A stretch of DNA of 64,000 nt from Saxidomus purpurata. Its lineage: Eukaryota; Mollusca; Bivalvia; Venerida; Veneridae. Below the pieces are notes generated by a model. It saw nothing but the letters and a program-made list of their open reading frames with translations, searched no databases and was not told where the DNA came from. Position numbers and translations under genes: made by a program. Where the stretch lies: assembly GCA_022818135.1 (NCBI GenBank), contig JAFMSR010000014.1, positions 36,939,424 to 37,003,423 on the forward strand. The letters are read 5' to 3'. Below are positions 1 through 10,479 of the stretch, piece after piece (within the stretch, counting starts at the first letter, position 1; the number at the start of each line of letters is the position of its first letter).

Positions 1-330
1 TGAGTTTCTAAGTAAATAAAAGCCATAATTCAAATAAAATCCTTGACAGAATTACCTTCTCCTGCCCATGTTTGGGGATCATGGTGGTAAACAAGTATTC
101 CAACTTTCAAATTAATATCTCAAACAGTTTAGTCAAAAAGTGGACTGGTACGAAAACTTACCCAAGATTCTAAGTCAATAAAGGGCCTTAATTTTTAAAA
201 CAAAACTTGACAGAGTTACCTTCTTTTGCCTACAGATGGGGGTAATGATGTAAACAAACATTCAAAGATACTATAATTATGCAAACTGTTGAACAATGGA
301 CCCCGCATGGTTTTTTTTCACAGCCCTCTA
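1..330 (-). repeat. Bivalve dispersed repeat, family A, minus copy (left end outside window)
   Basis: Positions 1 to about 275 read as the reverse complement of roughly 18,195-18,440, with the same succession of short phrases (TTGACAGA, GTAAACAAGTATTCC, CTCAAACAGTTTAGTC). It therefore holds about two units of the same tandem-core repeat and runs off the left edge. The LINE that follows appears to begin after it. No coding potential. Confidence 0.7.
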
Positions 331-431
331 CACCAGTAACAAAAGAATACATAAATTTAGAAACTTTTTCCTAAGATTATTGGTACTTTGTAAGTAATTC
401 AGTTTCTATACTCCAAAGCCAAAACCTCATT

Positions 432-638
432 ATGGAGTCAAGTTTTGACGAGAGTAAGTTTTGGGTGGAAGGCTTGGTATGGATATTTATGTACAAAGAA
501 GACATTCTTAAAGCAGTTTTTTACCATTTTTATAATGTTCCCATTCACTATCATGAAATATTTGCCATGGCATTATTCATTCTTCTTCTCCGGCTTTTTC
601 AGATAAAGTCCTATCAGCTTCTAAACAACCATGACTAA
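432..638 (+). CDS. Short ORF upstream of the LINE endonuclease, 68 aa, unrecognised
   Basis: An ATG-initiated ORF of 68 codons ends 8 nt inside the endonuclease ORF, sharing ATGACTAA: the start codon of the next ORF overlaps this stop region. Residues about 43-58 (IFAMALFILLLRLFQI) form one hydrophobic, membrane-like stretch. It has no visible RNA-binding or coiled-coil region, so it does not look like a normal L1/Tx1 ORF1 protein. The tight overlap suggests either a short ORF1 relic of the element or chance. I cannot name a function. Confidence 0.25.
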   Translation: MESSFDESKFWVEGLVWIFMYKEDILKAVFYHFYNVPIHYHEIFAMALFILLLRLFQIKSYQLLNNHD

Positions 639-1647
639 TCAAGTATCTATTATATCAATGAATGTTCAAGGTCTGGGTGACAGAAGTAAACGCAGGGATG
701 TTATTAACTTCCTAAAAAGTAAGAAGTACTCCATATGCATGTTACAAGATACTCATTTCATAGAAAAAGAGGAAAAATACATACGCTCCATTTGGGGTTA
801 TGAGACATATTTTTCAAACTTTAGCAGCCAATCAAGAGGCGTGGCAATACTCATTAATAATAATTTTCAATGTAAGGTTAATAATGTAGAAAAAGATGAT
901 GAAGGAAATTTGCTCATTTTAAATTGTAAAGTTTGTGATAAAAATATCACTCTAGTTAATGTCTATGGTCCTAATAGAGATAGTCCAAATTTTTATGAAA
1001 CAGTCTCCGAGAAAATGTCAAAATTTGAAAACTCTCAGTATATCATGGCTGGTGATTTCAACTTGGTCTTGAATCCAGATATAGATTGCTATAATTATCT
1101 GCATTTAAATAATCCAAATGCCCGTGATAAGCTTTACAATATTATGTCAGAGTTCAGCTTAATGGATTGCTGGAGGGAAAATAATATTGAAAAAAGAGAA
1201 TATACATGGTTTAGACAACATCCAATTAAGAAGGCGCGTCTTGATTTTTTCCTTATTTCTGAATATCTGTATACTGATATGAACAATACTCAAATTTTAC
1301 CTGGATACCGTACAGACCATTCTCTTATTTTAACTTCACTAGAATTTGGTAAATTCAGAAAAGGATTGTCATATTGGAAATTTAACAATACACTACTAAG
1401 GGATGAAGTATATGTAAGTAAAGTAAAAAAAATAATTACAGAAACAAAACAACAGTATGTGGTTGACATGCCAGAAAATACGGATGAAATTAATGATATA
1501 CCACTCCAGGATTTAAGACTGAATATAAATGACCAGTTATTTTTCGAGACTTTGTTGTTAAATATCAGAGGGCTGTCAATATCTTACTCCTCACTAAAGA
1601 AGAAATCAGAAATTAATAAGGAGGAAAAATTTTTTGAAAGAAATTGA
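631..1647 (+). CDS. LINE endonuclease domain (EEP/APE-type)
   Basis: This is the N-terminal part of the LINE ORF2 protein. It nicks target DNA to expose the 3' hydroxyl used to prime reverse transcription. Residues 1-240 carry the exonuclease-endonuclease-phosphatase motifs in the right order: N11-V-Q-G, LQDTH (D40 where the family usually has E), VYGPN at 111-115, AGDFN with D142 and N144, TW at 192-193, RLDF with D205, and TDH with D229 and H230. The reading frame ends at a TGA at 1645-1647. The protein sense resumes one frame over (KIEKQTNINYELLESKK from about 1649), so the stop reflects a one-base indel in the T6 run just before it. The start is the first ATG and overlaps a short upstream ORF by 8 nt. 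The Glu-to-Asp change is conservative. Confidence 0.85.
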   Translation: MTNQVSIISMNVQGLGDRSKRRDVINFLKSKKYSICMLQDTHFIEKEEKYIRSIWGYETYFSNFSSQSRGVAILINNNFQCKVNNVEKDDEGNLLILNCKVCDKNITLVNVYGPNRDSPNFYETVSEKMSKFENSQYIMAGDFNLVLNPDIDCYNYLHLNNPNARDKLYNIMSEFSLMDCWRENNIEKREYTWFRQHPIKKARLDFFLISEYLYTDMNNTQILPGYRTDHSLILTSLEFGKFRKGLSYWKFNNTLLRDEVYVSKVKKIITETKQQYVVDMPENTDEINDIPLQDLRLNINDQLFFETLLLNIRGLSISYSSLKKKSEINKEEKFFERN

Positions 1648-1728
1648 GAAAATTGAAAAACAGACAAATATTAATTATGAGTTATTAGAAAGCAAGAAAA
1701 GTGTATTGTCTGAATTAAGAAAAAAAAA

Positions 1729-3819
1729 ATGAATGGGATATTTATTAGATCAAAAGCTAAATGGATCCATGAAGGAGAAAAACCTACACGTTACTTCTGT
1801 AATCTTGAAAATAGAAATTACGTTTCTAAGATCATGAATTCCCTAATTGCAGCAAATGGTAATACTTTAAAAACTCAAGAAGAAATTCTTGCTGAAACAA
1901 AACGTCACTATGCAGATTTATATAAAATTACAGAGACTAAAAATATATCTTTGAATGAAAAATTAGGATGTTTTAATGTACCGAAGCTTTCGGAAGATGT
2001 TAAGCAATCCATCGAGGGGACTCTGACTCATAATGAAATGCTAAACTCGCTGAAACGAATGTCAAATAATACAAGCCCTGGAAATGACGGCTTTACGGTA
2101 GAGTTTTTTAAGTTTTTTTGGAAGGATATTGGCACATTCCTTGTAAGGTCAATGAATTATGCATACTCAAATGGAGAGTTGTCAATTACACAAAGGCAAG
2201 GGGTCATAACTTGCATCCCTAAGGGGAATAAAGACAAACTGTACTTAAAAAACTGGAGGCCTATCTCCTTATTAAATGTTGCATATAAGATAGCTTCAGC
2301 ATCAGTTGCTTTTCGCTTGAAAAACATTTTGGAAAATGTTATAAACGAGGACCAAACGGGTTTTTTACCAGGCAGATTTATGGCCACAAACATTAGAATG
2401 CTATATGACTTATTCTATTATACAGAGAAAAATAATATCCCTGGGTTACTACTCCTGATTGACTTTGCGGCTGCATTTGATACAGTGTCATGGAATTTTA
2501 TGCACAGAGTGCTAGAATTTTTTAATTTCGGTAATTCAATACGTACATGGATTAAATTATTCTATACAAATGTTGAATCATGTGTAATTGTAAATGGACA
2601 TATGTCAGAGTGGTTCTTACTTCAAAGAGGCTGTCGTCAAGGAGATGCCCTGTCACCCTACCTGTTCATTCTATGTGCTGAAGTACTTTCAATATTAATA
2701 AGAAATAACCAAAATATCAAAGGTATTACAATACATGGAAATGAATATAAGGTATCTCAGTATGCTGATGATACTAGTTTGTTTCTTGATGGTACAAATA
2801 AATCACTAAAGTACACAATGTTAACCTTAAAATTCTATGCTAAACTCTCTGGCCTTAATATTAATGCAGAGAAGACAATGGTTATCTGGTTTGGTTCACG
2901 AAAGAACAGTAATACCATTCTCTGTCCTGAATATAACTTGACATGGAATAATAAAACTTTCACAGTTCTAGGTGTCAAATTTACCAATGATCTATCTGAA
3001 ATTGTAGACCTGAATTATGAGTTAAAAATTGAGGAAATCAAGAAACTATTTGCAAACTGGTCTAAAAGAATTCTTTCCCCAATTGGTAAAATAGTAGTAA
3101 TTAAATCACTTGCCCTTGCAAAACTAAATCAGTTGATTTTGAGTATCCCAAATCCCTCTTTGGCTAAGATTAACAAAATACAAACTATGTTTTTCAATTT
3201 TTTGTGGAATGATTCTAGAGATAAAGTTAAAAGAAATATAATAACACAAGACTATAAATTTGGTGGTTTGAAAATGATTGACTTGAAATGTTTTATTAAT
3301 AGTTTAAAGGCGACATGGTTAAGAAGACTTGTTAACTCCAATAACAAATTTAGTAATTTTATAGATAGTACTTGTCCCTATGTAAGCAGTATTTTTAAAT
3401 TTGGAACAGATTTTATTAAGAGAAAACTTCATCAGGATATCAATCCCTTCTGGAAAGATGTTTTATACAGTTACTATACTCTCTCCTCAAAATTAAAACC
3501 AGAAAATAGCAAACAATGCTCGTCCATTCATTTGTGGCTGAACCCAGGAATCAAAGTTGGTAATTCAAGTGTTTGTTTAAACAGATGGATATCACATGGA
3601 ATTCTGTTTGTTGGGGATTTATTAAACCAAGAGGGTGAATTTTTTACTTTTAATGACTTTTCTAATACCTTTTATATAAGAAGTAATTTCTTAGAATACA
3701 GGGGTATTGTGAATGCAATACAGGAATTCCTTGAAGTTAACGACTTTCAACATTTGCTCACGAAAATCAACTATAACATGCACATTCCTCAAAGTCTGGC
3801 AATTATTAAAAAAAGATAA
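1729..3819 (+). CDS. LINE reverse transcriptase domain
   Basis: This is the central part of the LINE ORF2 protein and copies element RNA into DNA at the nicked target. Landmarks within this ORF are SPGNDG at 116-121, NWRPISLLN at 176-184, the QTGFLPGR block at 209-216, LLIDFAAAFD with aspartates 245 and 251, GCRQGDALSP at 301-310, and the catalytic YADD box at 345-348. All key carboxylates are present. The first ATG is not a true start: it falls at the end of an A10 run, where the frame returns from the linker frame. The frame is lost again at the A7 run 3808-3814, after which the protein continues in the overlapping ORF ending at 4435. Together with the endonuclease piece this makes an ORF2 of about 1,260 residues, normal for the group. 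Confidence 0.9.
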   Translation: MNGIFIRSKAKWIHEGEKPTRYFCNLENRNYVSKIMNSLIAANGNTLKTQEEILAETKRHYADLYKITETKNISLNEKLGCFNVPKLSEDVKQSIEGTLTHNEMLNSLKRMSNNTSPGNDGFTVEFFKFFWKDIGTFLVRSMNYAYSNGELSITQRQGVITCIPKGNKDKLYLKNWRPISLLNVAYKIASASVAFRLKNILENVINEDQTGFLPGRFMATNIRMLYDLFYYTEKNNIPGLLLLIDFAAAFDTVSWNFMHRVLEFFNFGNSIRTWIKLFYTNVESCVIVNGHMSEWFLLQRGCRQGDALSPYLFILCAEVLSILIRNNQNIKGITIHGNEYKVSQYADDTSLFLDGTNKSLKYTMLTLKFYAKLSGLNINAEKTMVIWFGSRKNSNTILCPEYNLTWNNKTFTVLGVKFTNDLSEIVDLNYELKIEEIKKLFANWSKRILSPIGKIVVIKSLALAKLNQLILSIPNPSLAKINKIQTMFFNFLWNDSRDKVKRNIITQDYKFGGLKMIDLKCFINSLKATWLRRLVNSNNKFSNFIDSTCPYVSSIFKFGTDFIKRKLHQDINPFWKDVLYSYYTLSSKLKPENSKQCSSIHLWLNPGIKVGNSSVCLNRWISHGILFVGDLLNQEGEFFTFNDFSNTFYIRSNFLEYRGIVNAIQEFLEVNDFQHLLTKINYNMHIPQSLAIIKKR

Positions 3820-4435
3820 AAAAGGATGTAGGTCAATATATAAATTAATGCTAAATGAAGGCCACTATCCAGACTCTTTACAAAAATGGAAGAACGAATT
3901 AAGAGCCAGTACAGAACCAATTTTTTTCGAAAGTAACTCCATATATGATATGGTCCGTAAACTTACAAAAGACCCGAAAATGATATGGTTTCAGTTTAGG
4001 ATAAATCATAGAATTCTTGCAACAAATTATTTGTTGAAAAAAATGAATATCATCAATGAAGATCACTGTACATTCTGTCAAGGCGAGCCAGAAACCCTGA
4101 TTCATTTATTTTTTGACTGTGAAGTAACAAAGCAATTTTGGCAACAGTTTCAATCTTATATCAAGAATAAATGTAATATGTTTCAAAACTGGACTGTGTC
4201 AGATATCCTTTTTGGTAATACAGGATTTGAATCGGTATTAAACAAACTAATTTTATATGCAAAATACCACATATATTATAGCAGGATAACAAAATTAAGG
4301 CCTAGTATAGAAAATTTAAGAAATCAGATTGTCACCAATTATAAAATTGAAAAATATAATGCGGAACAAACTTCCAAATACAACGAGTTCGAAAAGTCAT
4401 GGGAAAAATTTAAAGCCTTAGTGGTTTCAGAATAG
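3810..4435 (+). CDS. LINE ORF2 C-terminal zinc-knuckle domain (zf-RVT type)
   Basis: This open frame (3713-4435) carries the C-terminus of the LINE protein after a frame change in the A7 run. The real sequence begins around KKDKKGCRSIYKLML, where it picks up from the reverse transcriptase frame. Residues 119-136 of the open frame form a Cys-Cys-His-Cys knuckle (C119-x2-C122-x8-H131-x4-C136), followed by an aromatic QFWQQF. This is the zinc-binding region found downstream of reverse transcriptase in plant and animal L1/Tx1-type elements, thought to bind nucleic acid during integration. The stop at 4433-4435 is followed by about 130 nt of 3' UTR before the TC tract. Confidence 0.8.
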
Positions 4436-4567
4436 TATTTGTCAAGGTTAAATATGTTGTCAATGCAATTGGCAAACAAAAAAAGTACATCGGAACATGT
4501 TTATTTAACTTTTTTCACGGGAACAATCCTAGAGAAATGAAACTGCGTTGAGAAATGTCTATATATT

Positions 4568-4609
4568 TTTTCTCTCTCTCTCTCTCTCTTTGAGTGTGTG
4601 TGTATGTAT
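4568..4609. repeat. (TC)n followed by (TG)n microsatellite at LINE 3' junction
   Basis: About ten TC units (4570-4589) are followed by TG units interrupted by TATG. The tract marks the likely 3' boundary of the LINE. Confidence 0.85.
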
Positions 4610-6355
4610 GCTGAGCCGTCCACCAACAACTGAAAAACTCCTTAAATTATTTACAGATATTAGTTTGTAATGGTAAGATGGAAACCCTAGTAGTTTGCAC
4701 CTAGACCTCTTTTTTAATTTGAATCTTTTTTTTTTCTCTGCCTACTTTTTGGTAGACTATTTCAAAAATAAGCCTACAGTCTTGAATTATTTTAGTTACA
4801 TCTAGAACAATAAACTTTCTTTAATAGATATTCTTTCAACATCAACTTATTTTTGTACATAATGTAAATAAGGGGACATATTTGAAAATGAAAGTACATT
4901 GTACATCTTTGCACATCATAGCATATTTTACTATACATGTAGTAAGCATATTTTACTTTACTATAATCTTTAATATATAAGATTGTGTCTACATTTTTTC
5001 CTTGCTGAAGTTGATTAATTAAGAAAAACAAATTCTCTAACAAAACTTAAGTAAGAATATGTTTAGAATGATAATACTGCTCAATCGGATCATTGCCGTT
5101 TTCTAAAATACACTAACCAATGACTTCTAATCGTTGAAAAGCCGTTGTCGTTAAAGTTATAGTTAACTTAAATTTCAGTATGTAGCAGTTCTGTTCTTAT
5201 TGGGCATGGTTGCAGGGTAGTAAAGTCTTTTTGGCTGGCTCAGTCATAAATATTTCTTTGTTAAAGCTTGACTGATATTTTTTGTATACTCTGAGAAAAT
5301 ATGGTTGTATAGTATTATTTACTAGGAGTTCCTCACTTGAGCAGTATTATAACTTTGAGAATGTATCTCAGTCAGCTCCTTCTCGTACTATTTTTTCTAA
5401 AAAAAAACCTACAAAACAACATGTAATTGACCAGCGACACGGGAAAATGGGCCTTCGGACAAAATACTTAGAAACTAATTTTCTTGCATATTTTAAATAA
5501 ACAATAATTCAATATCAATATTGGAAAATTTCAGTTACCTGCCTCCAGTACATACAAAACTACAACGTTTTGAAAATGTATACCTAAGGCGTCATTGTTC
5601 ACTCTAAAAATGACGTCACATACCACAATTTGACGTCAAAACTCACTTCAATTTACATGGGCAGTAAACTATTCTGGTAATCATTTCCTAACAGCATCAT
5701 TTAATTTTGGTTGCAACATTATATACTCTTTCAATAATATCATATCTGGTGAACTATTTCATGTCTTCTTTCCACGATATGCCTTTTTTCATAAGGTATA
5801 GCCAAAATAAAAAAAGAATCATTTCAAATCGCTGTTGCCATAGTAATGGTCTTGGAGGATTTTGAAGCCGAAAGTATGTTTCTGTTGAGGAAAACATAGT
5901 GGTTATCAGTTTTTAACATTGGTTTTGCATTTAAAGAAGGTGACAAAAATGTAAATTTTATGTTTTTTTTATCAATTATTGTTGAATAATGTAACAAATG
6001 TCCGAAGGTACATTTTCGCGCGTCGAAGGTCAATTACTATAGACATGAATTTGTTCAAAAAGACAGATCTTTTTAAGACTGTCAACAGATTTATCAGGAC
6101 AGTAAGCTTAAAAATTATATTAACATGTATTGTTTTACGTCAGGAAAAAACAACAAAAACCCCCACTCAAATCAATAGTGTTTCTGACCAGGTCTCAAAA
6201 TTAGCTCTTTTTCTTTTGTAATCTGTTGATTTATATGTATATAACTTTTGTAAGGAGTAGTAGGGATGGCTCTCCGACCCCACTCTCCATGATGACGGGG
6301 ATAATAAACGGGCAACTGTGGTTGCTGAAATTACAAAAAAAAACATTCAAAGTTT
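4610..6355. other. AT-rich stretch without a recognisable gene
   Basis: I see no conserved protein motif, RNA gene or clear terminal repeat. Short open frames here have no supporting features. Two ATTTGACGTCA/AAAATGACGTCA half-sites near 5,605-5,640 resemble CRE motifs but stand alone. Confidence 0.5.
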
Positions 6356-6359
6356 CAAA

Positions 6360-6735
6360 GCAATATCTCAAAGGGTTAAGGCAATAAATGGATTTTAACC
6401 ATATTCAATGTATTTTCTAAGTAAAAAAGGGGCATAATTCTGTCAAAAACCTTGAGAGAGTTATGTATTCTTGTCTGTTGATGTAGGTTATAATGGTAAA
6501 CAAGTATGGTAAGTTTCAAAGCAATACCTCTAATGGTTTTGAAATATAGTGAGGTGGTACAAAAAACTTAACCAAGCTCAATACACTTTCTAAGTCAAAA
6601 AAGGGCCATAATTCTGTCAAAAACCTTGACAGAGTTATTTACTCTTGTCTGGAGATGGAGGTTATGTTAGTAAACAAGTATGCTAAGCTTCAAAGCCATA
6701 CCTCTGATAGTTTTGAAATAAAACAATTTTACAGT
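6360..6735 (-). repeat. Bivalve dispersed repeat, family A, minus copy
   Basis: Two units read as the reverse complement of about 17,820-18,160. The shared phrase GGGCCATAATTCTGTCAA recurs (with variants) at about 6,427 and 6,604, and CTTAACCAAGCTCAATACAC matches the complement near 17,960. There is no terminal inverted repeat at this copy, so it is probably a fragment. Confidence 0.75.
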
Positions 6736-7745
6736 AGGAGGATATACCCAATTACCTGTCAAATTAATTGTATCGACACTTTAACCACGTATTCAGAGTG
6801 CATTATGTATATTTTGGCATGCTTTCAGCATATACATGAAGTAAACAATAAGAAGATCCTCTATGTAAAACATATAAACTTGCGATGAATGTCATTTCTA
6901 TTGCGCTACGAAACGGATGTTCTATTTGCAATAAAGGATATCAATTTTTGTAAACGAAAGAAATATGACATACTTATAGCAGAAAAGTTGGCAGACGATT
7001 GCAGTGTCAGACTCTTTTTCTCTTTAAATTCACATAGATCTATTATAAACTTTACTTGCATGATAGTTGTTTTCTGCATTTCAATGTGTCTAAAAAACTG
7101 ACTGGCAGACTTCCACCAATGTTACCTAAGCATGTGTTAAAGTGCAACGTTTACATGCACTTATATAATCATAACAAATTGGAATCCCGCTGTGCAAAAA
7201 AACAAACTTTTCCGTTTAGATAAATTTTTCTAAAAAACGAAAAAAAAGTAATCATTGTGGTCATGAAGCGTGTTTATAAAGGTTGCCTGTCTGCTTTAGA
7301 TTAGCGAACATTTGGCATTCTGATTGGAATATACTGATATATCAGACCAATCTCGCAGAAGAAAAAACCTATAGACCTAAAAAATATGTCAAAAGTGCGC
7401 CGATTATTCAACAATAAATACGGTATTACAGAAATACCATATATAAATAAGTGCAATCTGCACAGTGTCATCATTTGTAAGAGTGCAGTCGATTACGTTA
7501 ACATCATCGTTTTAATGGGTCTTTACTAAACGCAATAAAAATGTGACGCACATAACGCATGGTTCTCGCGAATACGAGTTGTCTTCCATTTAAGGCTTAA
7601 AATGCCGTTCGCGCATGCAAGTCACTAAAGGTATATGATAAAAGGGTCACTATTATGGAAACGGATCCAGAAGTCGGATTTACTCTTGTCTCGACTCGAT
7701 CAAATCCGTCATTTCGGATGCTATACTTACGAAATAGATGTCACA

Positions 7746-7935
7746 TTTGAGTGATATACCGGTTAGTATATCACTGTGTGGAGTGTAGATTCGCAGTACT
7801 ACAGTACCTTACACTGAACCGCAAAAGGGACAGCTATGTTGTGGCTTTGTGCTGAAAAAAACTCACAATTAATTACTTTAATTACGAAGCATCTAAATGA
7901 CACATAGTGATAAACTAACCGGTATATCACTCAAA
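7746..7935. mobile_element. Small MITE with 35-bp terminal inverted repeats
   Basis: TTTGAGTGATATACCGGTTA and the next base at 7746-7766 pair perfectly with 7915-7935. The match extends inward to 7780 and 7901 with two mismatches, giving 35-bp arms around a ~120-bp centre. Each arm also contains a small hairpin of its own (GTGATATAC / GTATATCAC type). The centre is non-coding. Confidence 0.7.
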
Positions 7936-8298
7936 AGTAAAATATATTTCCATTCTAACACGTTAAGTTAACAAAGAATGTTCGAAAGGGTACTATTTGA
8001 TGCGCTTACACGAAGGTGGTGCCTTGAACTTGTAGTATTCCGTGCATTCCTTGCATTTCATGAAATGTTCGCTGTTTTTCTTTTACTCCTCAAATAAAAC
8101 GCTATTCGTCTTATTTTTGTTGTTGCTGATATTGCTGGCGATACCGGAAGTAGAGAAAATTTTACTACGATTTCTTTTAACGTCACGTGAATTCATTCAT
8201 AACAATATAAGTCCAAGCTTATTAGCGCATGCACATTCATAGATGTGTGAAAATACGCGGGAGGGAATTGCAGCAATTAAAAATAGTTCCGGATGCCT

Positions 8299-8329
8299 AG
8301 CGTGATATACTTGTTAGGTATATCACGCT
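8299..8329. repeat. Hairpin resembling the 7.7-kb MITE terminus
   Basis: AGCGTGATATAC (8299-8310) and GTATATCACGCT (8318-8329) pair perfectly over 12 bp around a 7-nt loop, TTGTTAG. The arrangement copies the hairpin inside each MITE terminus at 7,746 and 7,915, so this is probably a solo terminus or related element. Confidence 0.6.
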
Positions 8330-8769
8330 CAAATCCTTCTTTGCCTTTATAAAAGAAATGTTCAGTAGTGTTAGAATTACATGTTCAACACTTTTGTATT
8401 TCGCAAAGCTCATTTTCTGATATTCTGAGTACTAGTATTGCTTTTTTTAGTATTCTATTTTTACGTTTGTAGTAGACCGCTATTAGCATTAGTTTAGCTG
8501 TGAGAAGTAGTCCTTCCGAGGACATTTTGATACACTTTTGAAGTTCATCGGATTTTGACTGAATAATTGCTCAATCAGAAGGGATGAAATTTCGAGAAAA
8601 TTACTCAGATTGTATCATTGCCAAAACTAAAACTGTTATAAATCTTTTCGCATCGCATTAAGACATGCAACGGTGTCATGATTATCCTATTTTGCTCATA
8701 CATGTGAGTACAATTGACCATTGTTAGTTTGAGAAGTCATCGTACATAAGCACTAGATCATTCTACATA

Positions 8770-9140
8770 CCAAATATCTAAGTTCTAGACCTCTTGGTAT
8801 TTGGGTAAATGATTTTAACGTGTCTGTATAAAACAATTGACCACCGGATATGGCCAAGTTTGACCCCAGTGCCATGTTTTGAATACAATGCTAAATGTCT
8901 TAGCTCTATGTCTTGCAGTTACTGACAAGTATATTTTACTATATATTTCTATATAAAAACATATGACCTATCCGGGTGGGGCCAATTTTGACCCAAGAGG
9001 CAAAGTTGAAAAAAAATTGATAGATGTCTACTACACAGTGCCATACACCAAATATTAAAGTTCTCGACTTTGTGCTTTTGGAGAACATATTTAAACTTTA
9101 CCTTTATACGTATCTTGGAAATTAGCTTCACTCCTGGCGG
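8770..9140. repeat. Two diverged units of a bivalve tandem-core repeat
   Basis: Two ~180-nt blocks share the order CATACACCAAATAT/CATACCAAATATCT, AGTTCT(A/C)GAC, AACAATTGACC and 'GGCCAA(G/T)TTTGACCC'. The style matches the larger array at 59,885-60,370. No gene. Confidence 0.4.
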
Positions 9141-9144
9141 TCAT

Positions 9145-9990
9145 GTTTTTACAAGGTCCTTGAACAATCTTGCATAAGAGCACCCACAAATTATTTCTGT
9201 GAAATCGTTTTGAAATTAGTCTAGTAGTTTTTCACATTAATATTTGAACGGATAGACACAAGGGCTGAGAAGATGAGCTTATAATAATACCTTAATATAT
9301 CACTGATACAATTATGCAATATGACCTTCAATTGAATATAATCATACAAAATAAACAAAAACAAGAATGAATTACGTTACAAAGAAACGTATATCTCATT
9401 TTCTCCACCAGACATACGGTAATAAGTTTACATATTCTTTCATCCACTCAATATTTGCGTAATATACTTATTTTTATGAAGAACGTCTGTATTCCCATTT
9501 ATTTGTTATGAATTTTTTAATAGGAAAGCGCAGCTGTAGCATTTTAAGTTCCATTAAGTTGAATAAGCCAAGCTAATTGCATCTTATAACATATTAATCC
9601 AAGCTTATAATATTTTTTGCTCAAAACGTAGTCTGTCTAAACAAATTATTTCCTGCTAAATAACTTGTTTCTTATGTTCGAAAACAGACCACAAGGTCGT
9701 CTTGTCCGTGCTTATTGTACTATTAAAATTGCGGCAGGGATGGTATACCTGAAGTTTATTTATTTATTTTCATTCATAACAATCTGTTTTATGGTGGTTT
9801 GTAAAATAACTAGTCTGCACTTTCGTCGTTTCCTTTTTACATCAAGAAGTTTTACAGAATCTTTATTCAATGAACCATTATTTAATTATTTAACATTATT
9901 TCAAATGGTGAATATTCATTGTATGATAAATTGTAGTGACATGAACAGCTACATTTAATGGAAATAAACAGTCGACTTTTAAGTCCCAGG
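9145..9990. other. No recognisable gene
   Basis: This is AT-rich non-coding sequence. A 97-codon open frame at 9,665-9,958 has no recognisable motif or codon pattern and is not called. Confidence 0.4.
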
Positions 9991-9993
9991 ACT

Positions 9994-10478
9994 ACGGAAA
10001 CGTATATTGACCTCCTGTATATATATAAATTAAGTTATTAAAAACATTCTTTTTCTATTTTGAGCCTATATATAAGTTTCAAATTATTTACCGTTCTATC
10101 TAAGAACGAATATACAAAGTTCTAATTTACTGTAGTTAATTTGTGTTTAAAATAAGAAATATGTTTTTATCAGTCATTCATACTCTTTTTACCAATTTTA
10201 TTGTAGTAGATCTACATAGTCAAAAGTTATGATTTATTTATGCTGAAATGTATGTAAACTTAAAAGTGGGGAAGTTAAAAGTGAGGGAGAAATATTTCTT
10301 TGTGTTTTCTGTCACTTTTATTTTGGCAGGAAATATTCAACTCATTAGTTTAGTACAATGTGTCAAATATTTGTCATATACTTATTCCCAAAATGTATAG
10401 TTGCTGACGAAAAATATCACCAACTGCAATACATGATCTTTATAAAATTCATCTACAAAAAAATAACTACCAGCACAA
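9994..10478 (+). mobile_element. MITE family C, 3'-truncated copy
   Basis: The sequence starts with ACGGAAACGTATATTGAC and is a close copy of the reverse complement of 50,585 down to about 50,100. The match ends after CTACAAAAAAATAAC...CAGCACAATA near 10,478. The complete copy carries about 130 bp more plus its second terminal repeat, so this copy has lost its right end. Confidence 0.8.
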
Positions 10479-10479
10479 T

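Larger units (their letters stand above)
331..4570 (+). mobile_element. Near-complete Tx1/L1-like LINE (non-LTR retrotransposon)
   Basis: One plus-strand element holds, in order, an apurinic-type endonuclease (631-1647), a linker, a reverse transcriptase (1729-3819) and a zinc-knuckle tail (3810-4435). This order, plus reverse transcriptase blocks such as NWRPISLLN and AKWIHEGEKPT, points to the Tx1/L1 side of the LINE tree; the clade is my inference. The reading frame is broken only at three homopolymer runs: T6 at about 1629-1634, A10 at 1720-1729 and A7 at 3808-3814. The linker 1649-1728 stays open in a different frame from the two domains beside it. The 3' end runs into a (TC)n(TG)n tract. 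The 5' limit is uncertain; 331 is where the preceding repeat stops being recognisable. A decayed relative lies at 30,735-32,800. Confidence 0.85.
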
